Positions 6,585 to 13,653 are shown, numbered from the stretch's first letter. The stretch: DNA of 17,081 nucleotides from Calditrichaeota bacterium AABM5.125.24 (GCA_002127415.1 MWJR01000102.1:1-17081); one strand, 5' to 3'. The notes: generated by a model not told the origin, from the letters alone. Program-made: numbers and translations.

Positions 6585-7979
6585 ATGCAAATCACCGCCG
6601 CTGTAATTCTGGCCATCCTGATGCCTGCCCTGGCAATTGGCAGGCCAGGGATGGCTAAGGCATCTTCCACCACGCCGCCGGAGTGGTTCACCACCGGCAG
6701 GCATCCGCGCTGGGTCCAGGAGTTCTACATTACCGGCGCCGGCTCAGGCGAAACCTTCGAAGCCGCAATGGTGAAGGCTCAGGCACAGATCGCCCGGCAG
6801 ATCGAGGTGCGAATCCAGTCGGAAGTGACAAGTGTCATCACCAGCTATGTCGAGGATGACCGCGAGCAGATCGGCTCAACGTTTGAATCCATCGGAAGAT
6901 CGGTGGCCGAAGCCAGCCTCAAGGGGGTGCAGGTGGCCGAGAAGGCGCTGGAAGGGGATACATACTACCTGTTCCTGGCCCTCGACCGGGATAAATATAC
7001 CGAAGGTATCCGCAGCGAGCTCGGGCAGATACGGTCTCAGATCCAGAAGCAGTATGACGACAGCGAAACACTGCTAAGCGGTGGGGATGTGTTCAGAGCC
7101 CTGGAGATTCTGATGGATACAGAGGATGCGGCGGCGCAGTTTTTCGCACGCGCAGTCCTGTCCGCCTCTCTCACCGGTGAGGCTTATCCCACAAGCGACG
7201 TCATATCCGGTCCGGCCATCCTGTCGAGGGCGCGAACTGTTCTGAGCCGGGTCTCCCTTCAGAGGGTCTCCGGCGACGGTCAGTCCGGCAAGATCGGCGT
7301 CCCATTGCCGGAGCCGTTTGTGGTGATGGCAGAATACGAGGTGTCGTCGGGTAAAGTGGTTCCTATGGCGGATGTGAGGTTGTCTCTCCGGGATGAGGAT
7401 AACGACGTTCTTGATAGACAATACACGTGCGTCAAAGGAAAGGCGTCCTTCCGGACCTGTGCCATAGGTAAGGATAAGGGGAAAGCCACCGTTTCGCTCG
7501 ACCTGGCGCAGCTACCGGCCGTGTTGAAGCGGGACCTCAAGCGTATGCAGGTCACTTTCAAGTATGATGTGCTGTCTGTCGAGCCGATGTCGTTTTCGGT
7601 GGAGGTGTTTGACGGGGCCGGTGGTCGAGTCGGGGTGATGGAGCGGACCGTAATCAGGTCGGTGGAGTCTGCCGGTCATTCGGTCTCTGCTGAAGCGCCG
7701 TTGCTGCTCACCGGACGTCTGCAACAGTTGGAGTCTCAACAGGTAGAGGGGATTGGTGGGCCGCAATACATGGTCAGGACCGAGCTGACGCTGTTTGTGA
7801 AAGAGAAGAGCAGCGGCGAGAAGGTCGGAAGCATTGCCCTGACCGCTACCGGTCTGGACAAGAGCTCGGAGAAGGCAGCCGCTCTGAAGTCCTATAAGAA
7901 GTTCACTATCTCCAGGAATAAGATGTCGAAGATGCTGGCTGAAGCCGGGGATAAGCTGGAACAGATGAATGATGAATAA
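6585..7979 (+). CDS. Exported LPP20-like protein of unknown function
   Basis: This 464-residue protein has an N-terminal hydrophobic stretch with a likely cleavage site near AKA (residue 26) and no lipobox cysteine, so a soluble periplasmic or surface location is inferred. Residues about 31-145 match the pattern of LPP20-type domains: PPEWF, then YITGAGSGETFEAAMVKAQA, IARQIEVRIQSE and a closing YYLFLALDRDKY. A helical segment (about 140-190) follows, then beta-rich sequence with two cysteines in the YTCVKGKASFRTC region. The ribosome site GGAAGGGG lies three bases before the ATG. The last residues, MNDE, and the stop are encoded by GATGAAT heptamer repeats. Another LPP20-like gene follows, so the pair may act together. 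Some LPP20 relatives are linked to flagella or envelope integrity; nothing here points to either. Confidence 0.75.
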   Translation: MQITAAVILAILMPALAIGRPGMAKASSTTPPEWFTTGRHPRWVQEFYITGAGSGETFEAAMVKAQAQIARQIEVRIQSEVTSVITSYVEDDREQIGSTFESIGRSVAEASLKGVQVAEKALEGDTYYLFLALDRDKYTEGIRSELGQIRSQIQKQYDDSETLLSGGDVFRALEILMDTEDAAAQFFARAVLSASLTGEAYPTSDVISGPAILSRARTVLSRVSLQRVSGDGQSGKIGVPLPEPFVVMAEYEVSSGKVVPMADVRLSLRDEDNDVLDRQYTCVKGKASFRTCAIGKDKGKATVSLDLAQLPAVLKRDLKRMQVTFKYDVLSVEPMSFSVEVFDGAGGRVGVMERTVIRSVESAGHSVSAEAPLLLTGRLQQLESQQVEGIGGPQYMVRTELTLFVKEKSSGEKVGSIALTATGLDKSSEKAAALKSYKKFTISRNKMSKMLAEAGDKLEQMNDE

Positions 7980-8039
7980 TGAATAATGAATAAAGGGGGG
8001 GGTGTCCCTGAAAGGCTACATCTACGACATCTACGACAC
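7964..8039 (+). repeat. GATGAAT heptamer array plus TGTCCCTGAAA core (family G, copy 1)
   Basis: Four 7-bp units (GATGAAT, GATGAAT, AATGAAT, AATGAAT; 7964-7991) are followed by a G-run, then GGTGTCCCTGAAAGGCTAC and two ATCTACGAC repeats. The array starts within the last codons of the LPP20-like gene. An inverted homologous copy lies at 10210-10281. Confidence 0.85.
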
Positions 8040-8047
8040 ACAAGTAA

Positions 8048-8195
8048 GTAGGGTGGGTGTAGCGCAGGCGAAACCCACCGGACATAAATAGTGGGTGCAG
8101 CGCAGGCGAAACCCACCGGACATAAATAGTGGGTGCAGCGCAGGCGAAACCCACCGGACATAATGATGGGTTTCGTTTCACTTCACCCATCCTAC
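8048..8195. repeat. 38-bp unit in three tandem copies, closed by an inverted copy
   Basis: Units at 8053-8090, 8091-8128 and 8129-8166 share GTGGGTGCAGCGCAGGCG then AAACCCACCGGACATAAATA. The first has one change (T for C) and the third differs at its last bases. The block opens with GTAGGGTGGGT (8048) and ends with a decayed inverted copy, GATGGGTTTCGTTTCACTTC then ACCCATCCTAC (8165-8195). Each unit can fold, pairing GTGGGT with ACCCAC. The GTAGGGTGGGT...ACCCACC wording occurs in repeats of many bacteria. Confidence 0.9.
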
Positions 8196-8209
8196 TTTAC
8201 CGGCTGTAA

Positions 8210-8229
8210 GGGCGCACGGCCGTGCGCCC
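8210..8229. repeat. Perfect 20-bp palindrome (family B)
   Basis: GGGCGCACGG (8210-8219) is the exact reverse complement of CCGTGCGCCC (8220-8229), followed by CTAC as in the copy at 2146-2169. It lies 49 bases before the chosen start of the next lipoprotein gene, in the leader of that gene or in its promoter region. Confidence 0.9.
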
Positions 8230-8278
8230 CTACTTGATAATGATAACCGATAACTACAACAAACCAAGGGAGACCGCA

Positions 8279-8872
8279 ATGAACCGTAATGCAGCTATTC
8301 TGGTTGTCCTGTCGCTGCTGATTCTGGCGGGATGCGCCGGCCAGAAGGAGACCACCGGCATCACCCCCAAAGCCACTGAGGAGACGCTGTCCTCCGTTCC
8401 GAAGTGGTATCTGAACCCGCCGTCAGACCCAAACTTCATCTTCACAACCGGCACCGCCACCTCCCGTGATATGCAGGTGGCGCGCGACAAGGCAGGCGAT
8501 GCCGCCCGGATGGAGCTGGGCAAGGTCATTGAGACCAGGTTCAGTGGTCTTTCGAAGCGCTTTCAGGAGGAGGTCGGCACGGGAGAGGATGCCCAATATC
8601 TCGATATGTTCACTCAGGCCACCAAGGCGGTGGTCTCTACTGTCCTGAGCGGTGCGGCCATTGATGAAGCCGAGATGAAGAATGAGGCGGGGCTCTTTCG
8701 GGCCTATATCCTGCTTAAGATGCCAATCGGCGCCTCCAGCCAGGCCCTCCTGAACAAACTCAAGCAGCAGGAGCAGATGTTCACCCGCTTCCGCTCCACA
8801 CAGGTGTTTGAGGAGCTCGAGAAGGAGACCGGGGCGTTTGAGAACTGGAAGTCGGGACCGGGCACACCATAA
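8279..8872 (+). CDS. LPP20-like lipoprotein of unknown function
   Basis: This 197-residue lipoprotein has signal peptide MNRNAAILVVLSLLILAGC with lipobox LAGC, so lipidation at Cys19 is predicted. The mature part carries VPKWYLNPPSDPNFIFTTGT followed by ATSRDMQVARDKAGDAARMELGKV, the layout of LPP20-type domains: a Pro-Trp lead, a small-residue turn after a beta strand, then a helix with repeated alanines. The C-terminal third is predominantly helical and charged. ATG 8279 was preferred to a start at 8222 because AAGGGAG lies just upstream and the signal peptide begins there; the 8222 start sits inside a palindromic repeat. It resembles the previous gene's domain without its beta-rich extension. 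It ends 2 bp from the convergent SurA-like gene. Confidence 0.8.
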   Translation: MNRNAAILVVLSLLILAGCAGQKETTGITPKATEETLSSVPKWYLNPPSDPNFIFTTGTATSRDMQVARDKAGDAARMELGKVIETRFSGLSKRFQEEVGTGEDAQYLDMFTQATKAVVSTVLSGAAIDEAEMKNEAGLFRAYILLKMPIGASSQALLNKLKQQEQMFTRFRSTQVFEELEKETGAFENWKSGPGTP

Positions 8873-8874
8873 AG

Positions 8875-10182
8875 TCAGGGCCAGATGTAGTGGTCGGCCT
8901 TCAGCGATTCGACCCACTGCATAAAGAGCTGTTCGCGTTTGTAGTTCAGGGCATATCCCTCTATGGTCTGCCAGTCTTCCGAAGGACTCAGGGCTCTTTC
9001 GGGCAGCCGATCCAGGAGCTTGAAGATGTGTAAGCCGAAGGCGGTCTCGAAGGGCTGGGATATCTCGCCTATTCTTAGTGAATTTATGATATTCCTGGCC
9101 TCGGCAGGGAGCTGGCTGAGGGAGAGCTGGTCGAGCCTGCCGCCGTCCGTGGCAGTTTCGGAATCGTCTGAGTACTCCCGGGCGTAGTCGGCGAAACTTG
9201 GTAGCCCGGACACTCCTGTCCGGGCAGGTCGGACAAGAGTGTCCGACCCACTTGAGATTATCTTCTCGCGCAGTTCGGATGCCATTCGATAGACCCGGTT
9301 CCGGTCTTCGTCGGTGGGCGTGAGTTTGATCAGGATATGCTGGGTGGAGATCCGCTCCCCCTGTCGTTCGATCAGCCGGATGATGTGAAATCCGTAGCGG
9401 GTCTGGATAACCTCGGATATCTCGCCGGATGAAAGGCGGTATGCGACCTCCTCATATTCGGGCACCAGGTCGTTGCGGTTGGTGAAGCCGATGCGGCCGC
9501 CGTTCTCAGCTGTGGGGTCTTCGGAGTGGGTCCTGGCCAGCGAGTCGAAGTCGGCTCCGGCCATCAATAACCGGTGGATTTGGTCGGTCCGTTCGCGGGC
9601 CTGCCGGCAGGCATCATCGGAGGGCTCAATCCTGAGCAGGATATGCGACAGATCAACCCTTTCAGGCAGCTTGGGCAGTGCCTCCTGGAATTCGCGGTAA
9701 AACTCTATGACCTCACCCCGACGGACGTGAACAGCGTTCAGCCGCTGCATCTTCAACCTGTCAATCAGCAGCCCGTCACGAACCGCCTGGCGCATCTCTC
9801 TCTTAATCTGCCTGAGGGGACGTCCGTAATACTCTGTCAGTTTCTGCTCGGAGCCGACCTGTTGGATCAGGGCTTCGAGCCTGCGCTCCAGCTCCCGGTC
9901 AACCACCCTGTCTTCGACCAGGAGGGTTTCCTCTACGGCCCGGGCCAGTAGTATCTTCTGGATTATGAAGGCCTCGAGCACCTGCTGCCTGAGCTCGGAA
10001 AGCAGCTCGGAGGTAGGGTATGCGATCTTCCGTTCGAGCAGCAGTGTGCTGATACCGTAGTTGATCTCCGACTCGAGGATTATATCCTCATCCACCACGG
10101 CGCAGATACTGTCAACCACCTCCTCCCCGCAGACCGGGGATGACAGCAGTGCGCAGATTAACAATGAAAACGGTAAACGCAT
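8875..10182 (-). CDS. SurA-like periplasmic peptidyl-prolyl isomerase/chaperone
   Basis: This 435-residue exported protein has signal peptide MRLPFSLLICALLSSPVCG, a SurA N-terminal chaperone region (about 20-165, starting EEVVDSICAVVDEDIILESEI) and two parvulin domains. Domain 1 (about 175-275) has LSHILLRI, ARTHSEDPTAENGG and YGFHIIRL. Domain 2 (about 278-392) has TQHILIKL, AREYSDDSETATDGG and FGLHIFKL. SurA proteins escort outer-membrane proteins. Residues 313-328 (SDTLVRPARTGVSGLP) are an in-frame double palindrome inserted between KIISSG and SFADYAREYSDD. ATG 10182 was chosen over 10269 because the upstream 29 codons are repeat sequence and the signal peptide begins here; AGGA lies 11 bases upstream. 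It is last of a cluster starting at mfd. Confidence 0.9.
   Translation of the reverse strand: MRLPFSLLICALLSSPVCGEEVVDSICAVVDEDIILESEINYGISTLLLERKIAYPTSELLSELRQQVLEAFIIQKILLARAVEETLLVEDRVVDRELERRLEALIQQVGSEQKLTEYYGRPLRQIKREMRQAVRDGLLIDRLKMQRLNAVHVRRGEVIEFYREFQEALPKLPERVDLSHILLRIEPSDDACRQARERTDQIHRLLMAGADFDSLARTHSEDPTAENGGRIGFTNRNDLVPEYEEVAYRLSSGEISEVIQTRYGFHIIRLIERQGERISTQHILIKLTPTDEDRNRVYRMASELREKIISSGSDTLVRPARTGVSGLPSFADYAREYSDDSETATDGGRLDQLSLSQLPAEARNIINSLRIGEISQPFETAFGLHIFKLLDRLPERALSPSEDWQTIEGYALNYKREQLFMQWVESLKADHYIWP
9200..9251. repeat. Double-hairpin element (family A) inside the SurA-like gene
   Basis: GCCCGGACA (9204-9212) pairs with TGTCCGGGC (9217-9225) around CTCC, then GGTCGGACA (9227-9235) pairs with TGTCCGACC (9240-9248) around AGAG. 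Both stems are perfect over 9 bp. The same GGACA...TGTCC core and four-base loops are in the gap copies at 355-477. It is translated in frame. Confidence 0.92.
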
Positions 10183-10209
10183 ATTAAGAGTGTTCCTGAG
10201 GTGCAGAGG

Positions 10210-10281
10210 GTGTCGTAGATGACGTAGATGAGGCTTTTCAGGGACACCTCTTCCTTTCTCATTCATCATTCATCATTAATA
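10210..10281 (-). repeat. GATGAAT heptamers plus TGTCCCTGAAA core (family G, copy 2)
   Basis: Read on the minus strand this repeats the element at 7964-8039: two GATGAAT units, a purine-rich link, GGTGTCCCTGAAAAGCC, then ATCTACGTC and ATCTACGAC. The heptamers begin next to the stop codon of the 308-residue lipoprotein gene, and the element fills most of the 99-bp gap before the SurA-like gene. Confidence 0.85.
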
Positions 10282-11208
10282 CTATTCGGTTATATCCTTG
10301 GTTGAGTCGGTAACGTTTATGGTTACGGTCTGCACCGACCACTGCAGTCGTCCGGTTCGGCGGTATTTATCGATCAATGAGCGGATCACATCTTCCCGGT
10401 AGTGTCTTCGTGTCTCTTCGGTCAGCCGTGCCACTATTACATCCCGGACATCGTCAAACCCCTGGAGTTCACCGGCTTCGCGTCGGTCAACCAGTTTGAA
10501 GACCCAGTAGGCGTCGTTGATCCTGGAGACCTGGGACACCTGGCCGGACTTCAGTGAAACGACGGTTCGCCAGACCTGCGGATCGGCGCTGTCGGGGCCG
10601 TCGAGGGCGATGCGACCGGTTTCGAGGTTGCTGACACGGCCTTGCCAGAGCCCGGTCTGCTGTCCGCGGAGCAGGTTGGAACGCAACCTGAACATTCCCG
10701 ACCGGTCTTCTGAACACCAGTATTCGACCACCAGGTGCAGCTGCGGCCATACGAAATCGGCCGATCGGTTCTGAAAATAGTTCTTCACTGCACTGGGCGA
10801 GGGTTTTGGCAGTTCGCGGCATTCGACTTCGATGAGACGGGCAATCAGAAGCGTGCGGCTGAGTTCGTCGAGACGCTGCTGAACCCAGGGGTCTTTGTCG
10901 AGGCCCCGTTCGAGCGCCTCCTGATATAGTAGCTCCTCCTCGACCCAACGGCGGATAAAGGACGAGCGAACCTCCTGTGGAACCTCATGTTGAGGCAGCG
11001 ACACCTCCCAGGCGGCCACCTCACCCGAGGTAAGCACCCTGTCGCCGACCTTGGCTACAATCTCCGGCCGCCCCGGCTCCTCCTGTATGCAACCGGAAAG
11101 GAAGAGGCAGAAAGGTAAAAGGAGAAAGAACGACCGGATATGGTGGTTATTGCCTTTTGCCTTACGGGCGCGATAAATCGCGCCCCGACCATTAAAATTC
11201 CCTACCAT
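10282..11208 (-). CDS. Divergent parvulin-like lipoprotein (SurA/PrsA type)
   Basis: The 308-residue product has a hydrophobic stretch ending in lipobox LSGC, giving predicted lipidation at Cys40. The mature N-terminus, EIVAKVGDRVLTSGEV followed by a long helical region, is typical of SurA/PrsA chaperones (about 49-135). Residues about 140-250 resemble a worn parvulin domain: HLVVEYWCSEDRSG, a GLWQGRVSNLETGRI stretch and SRINDAYWVFKLVDRR; the usual HILI and YSED...GG signatures are missing, so isomerase activity is doubtful. The n-region before the lipobox is unusually long (26 residues) because a palindromic repeat encodes residues 8-15. No ATG, GTG or TTG lies between residue 1 and the lipobox, and no strong ribosome site precedes the ATG. 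It starts 14 bp after the larger parvulin gene. Confidence 0.8.
   Translation of the reverse strand: MVGNFNGRGAIYRARKAKGNNHHIRSFFLLLPFCLFLSGCIQEEPGRPEIVAKVGDRVLTSGEVAAWEVSLPQHEVPQEVRSSFIRRWVEEELLYQEALERGLDKDPWVQQRLDELSRTLLIARLIEVECRELPKPSPSAVKNYFQNRSADFVWPQLHLVVEYWCSEDRSGMFRLRSNLLRGQQTGLWQGRVSNLETGRIALDGPDSADPQVWRTVVSLKSGQVSQVSRINDAYWVFKLVDRREAGELQGFDDVRDVIVARLTEETRRHYREDVIRSLIDKYRRTGRLQWSVQTVTINVTDSTKDITE
11166..11185. repeat. GGGCGCGAT palindrome inside the start of a lipoprotein gene
   Basis: GGGCGCGAT (11166-11174) pairs with ATCGCGCCC (11177-11185) around AA. It resembles the family B palindromes (GGGCGCAC...GTGCGCCC) but with a different inner stem. On the minus strand it encodes RGAIYRAR of the signal-peptide n-region. 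Confidence 0.85.
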
Positions 11209-11222
11209 TAAAACATTCTGGC

Positions 11223-13610
11223 TTAGTCGCCATTCTTTTTCGGTTTTAGCCTTATGACCGGTTTATCCTTATCCCCTTTATCCCCGGGGGTCTCTTTAAC
11301 CTTCAGCTCGCCTCCGGGTGTTATTCTAATCTTTGACTCTGAGGGATCTACCTCTTTGCCATCCTTATCTACATATCGAGGTTCACCGATCTTGACCTTT
11401 ACCTGTTTGCCGTCCTTGGTGGTGAATTCCTGTTCTGAACCCGGTTTGATCTTGAGCTTGATCTGGTCTTCGACGGCTTTTCTCTTTGCCTTTTCGGCGA
11501 GCTCTTCACGTTCCTTTTCCCAAATCTTTCTCTCGGCCACCATCGCTTCCGGCAGGGGCTTTATGGCGGGCCAGATCCGTTTCAGGAGACTTTCATTTAC
11601 CGTAATGTTGTAAGCGCGTCTGAGTTCAGCCTCCCAGGCGGCCTTCAGCTCCTTCTGACGCTGGAAGCGAACATCCCCCTCGATATTTCGGCGAGCCTCG
11701 TCAATGGTCTTAACCTTCTCGGGTGTCTTTTCTATCAGTTTGATGATCGAATACGTCTCCCCCACATTAATGGGGCCTGCTATCCCGTCGGGTTCGAGTT
11801 CAAAGGCCTTGCGGGATACAGCCCCATATTTATCTCTGGAGAAGGGGCCGAGTTTCCCACCTTTGCGTTTGGTCTTGGTGCGCATTGTGTAGCGTCTGGC
11901 GAGCCTTGAGATATCTTCACCCTTCTCAACCCGGGACATAAGATCTTCTGCAAGTTGCTGGTCATCGACCATAATTTCCCAGACGGTGGCGGTGGCGGCC
12001 TCGGTGTATTTCTCGATGTTCTGGTCGTAGTATCGTTTGATATCCTCCTCGGTCGGGGTGGCTTTATTATATATCATCTCCCGCTCGACCTCGGGCAGCA
12101 TCATATTGTCAAGGGACTTAACCCCGGCGGCAATGGCCTCGGGATGATCCAAGTAGCCTTCTCTCCGGGCGATCTCTGCCAAGTATCGTGGTATAATGAG
12201 AGGTTCGACCAGCTCCTCGATGAACTCCACATCATCACGGTAGTTGGGCGGGAAGCGGTGGTCTCCATGCATATCGACCAGATCCTGAATCTTGAGTCCG
12301 CCCAGGTTATCCTTTACCACCAGCATCTCCCGCTCTTCAGGGGTAAGGGCGCTGAAGCGGTTCATATTGCTGGGGACGCTCTTATCGCCGAGCTTACGGA
12401 GCAGCAGTTTAACTACCTGCTGATCGTATTCCGACTGGAACTCGGCTTTGGCGGCTTCGAGATATGCCTCAGCCAGGGTGTTGAGGGTGTCGCTGTAGAC
12501 GCGGGATATCGCCGCGAAGGCCCTGCTCCGCATGTCGGGGTCATCGAGTGATTGTGTCTGGACGCGGTTGTTGTTGAGCTTGATGATATGGTATCCTTTG
12601 TATGTGCGGACCGGGCCGTCGATCTGGCCGATCTCCATCGTGAAGGCCTTGTCCCAGTAATCCGACGGCATCGAACCGCGAGGTATCCAGCCGACTTCAC
12701 CATTGATCCAGGTCTTCCTGTCTTCGCTGTATCGTCTTGCGAGCTGGGCGAAATCGGCGCCGGGCTTTTTGGCCTCTTCGAGGATTTCCATCGCCCGGTC
12801 CCAGGCCATGGTGGTCTCCGCCGGATCAGCCCGGCTGGAGATCTTTACCATGATGTGGGATGTATGCACCTGAAAGCCGAGCGGCCTCCGCTCGACCACC
12901 TGGATGATATGATAGCCGTAGCGGGAGCGGACCGGGGGGGATATCTCACCGGGCTTCAGCTTCCAGGCGGCCTCCTGGAATTCATCGACCATCTTGCCCC
13001 ACTTGAAAAAGCCGAGGTCACCATGGTAGCGCCTGTCGATGGTGTCGTCCTCGCTGTATCTGTCAACCAGCCGTTCGAATCTCTCGCCGCTCCTGGCCAT
13101 CTGGTAGACCTCGTCCACTCTCTTCCAGTAAGAGAGGGTGTCCCTGCCGGTCACCTCTGGTTCCATTTTTATCAGGATATGCCGGCACCGAATCTCATCC
13201 TGGTAGTGTTCCCAGAACTCGCGCAGCATATCTTCGGTGATGAAGCTGTCGCGAACCTTGGCGTTATAGAGGAGCTCGGTTGCCGTACGCTCGACGGCGT
13301 CGTCGTAACCTTTACGGATATCCTCACGCTGGTCGAACCCGAGTCTGTGCCCCTCCTTGAGCTTACAGTCGCGGATAATATACTCTTCAGCTATGTCGAT
13401 GCGGTTCTGGTATTCCTTCTTCATTGCGTTAGATTCGTTCGAATAGCGGACATACATCTTACGCTTGAACTGGTCGACGGTCATAGCTGTGTCGTCCCAG
13501 GTAGCGACAATGTCGTCATCTGAGACCTGGCGGGTGGCGCAGCCGACGACCACCGCTGCGGCGATGACGGTCCCGCCATAGATTAAGAGACGGATGAAGC
13601 GATCGGACAT
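11223..13610 (-). CDS. Large lipoprotein peptidyl-prolyl isomerase with three parvulin domains
   Basis: This is a 795-residue predicted lipoprotein (lipobox VVGC, Cys24) of the SurA/PpiD/PrsA kind. A SurA-like N-terminal region (about 33-135, IVATWDDTAMTVDQFKRKM) leads to parvulin domain 1 (142-241: CRHILIKM, DRYSEDD, YGYHIIQV) and domain 2 (250-346: TSHIMVKI, ARRYSEDRKTWINGEVG, YKGYHIIKL). A second chaperone-like helical region (about 350-535) precedes a third, more worn domain (541-628: ATVWEIMV, ARRYTMRTKTKRKGGKLG, YSIIKLIE). The last 95 residues are rich in lysine, glutamate and glycine (IKLKIKPGSEQEF, KDGKQVKVKIGE) and probably extended. The GGGAAG ribosome site lies four bases before ATG 13610. 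It follows mfd by 43 bp, so co-transcription is likely. Role inferred: folding of exported proteins. Confidence 0.9.
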   Translation of the reverse strand: MSDRFIRLLIYGGTVIAAAVVVGCATRQVSDDDIVATWDDTAMTVDQFKRKMYVRYSNESNAMKKEYQNRIDIAEEYIIRDCKLKEGHRLGFDQREDIRKGYDDAVERTATELLYNAKVRDSFITEDMLREFWEHYQDEIRCRHILIKMEPEVTGRDTLSYWKRVDEVYQMARSGERFERLVDRYSEDDTIDRRYHGDLGFFKWGKMVDEFQEAAWKLKPGEISPPVRSRYGYHIIQVVERRPLGFQVHTSHIMVKISSRADPAETTMAWDRAMEILEEAKKPGADFAQLARRYSEDRKTWINGEVGWIPRGSMPSDYWDKAFTMEIGQIDGPVRTYKGYHIIKLNNNRVQTQSLDDPDMRSRAFAAISRVYSDTLNTLAEAYLEAAKAEFQSEYDQQVVKLLLRKLGDKSVPSNMNRFSALTPEEREMLVVKDNLGGLKIQDLVDMHGDHRFPPNYRDDVEFIEELVEPLIIPRYLAEIARREGYLDHPEAIAAGVKSLDNMMLPEVEREMIYNKATPTEEDIKRYYDQNIEKYTEAATATVWEIMVDDQQLAEDLMSRVEKGEDISRLARRYTMRTKTKRKGGKLGPFSRDKYGAVSRKAFELEPDGIAGPINVGETYSIIKLIEKTPEKVKTIDEARRNIEGDVRFQRQKELKAAWEAELRRAYNITVNESLLKRIWPAIKPLPEAMVAERKIWEKEREELAEKAKRKAVEDQIKLKIKPGSEQEFTTKDGKQVKVKIGEPRYVDKDGKEVDPSESKIRITPGGELKVKETPGDKGDKDKPVIRLKPKKNGD

Positions 13611-13620
13611 AATTCTTCCC

Positions 13621-13648
13621 GATGAATGATGAACGATGAATGATTATT
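13621..13648 (+). repeat. GATGAAT heptamer array between mfd and the parvulin gene
   Basis: Four 7-bp units: GATGAAT, GATGAAC, GATGAAT, GATTATT. It occupies most of the 43-bp gap between the mfd stop (13654) and the ribosome site of the next gene. It lacks the TGTCCCTGAAA core of the other two GATGAAT copies and runs antisense to the genes around it. Confidence 0.75.
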
Positions 13649-13653
13649 CGCCG

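Noticed and set aside
8048..8166. CRISPR array (three direct repeats)
   Set aside because: The 38-bp units are directly adjacent with no spacers, fold internally and end in an inverted copy; no cas gene is nearby.
8222..8278. Longer start for the LPP20-like lipoprotein at 8222
   Set aside because: The extra codons come from a palindromic repeat, there is no ribosome site, and ATG 8279 gives a clean lipoprotein signal peptide with AAGGGAG upstream.
10183..10269. Longer start for the SurA-like protein at 10269
   Set aside because: The extra 29 residues are translated repeat sequence, also present at 7964-8039, and would bury the signal peptide.
12552..13523. Long open frame (323 codons) opposite the large parvulin gene
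   Set aside because: It is a shadow of the parvulin gene, whose motifs, signal peptide and ribosome site are clear; the opposing product shows no domain.
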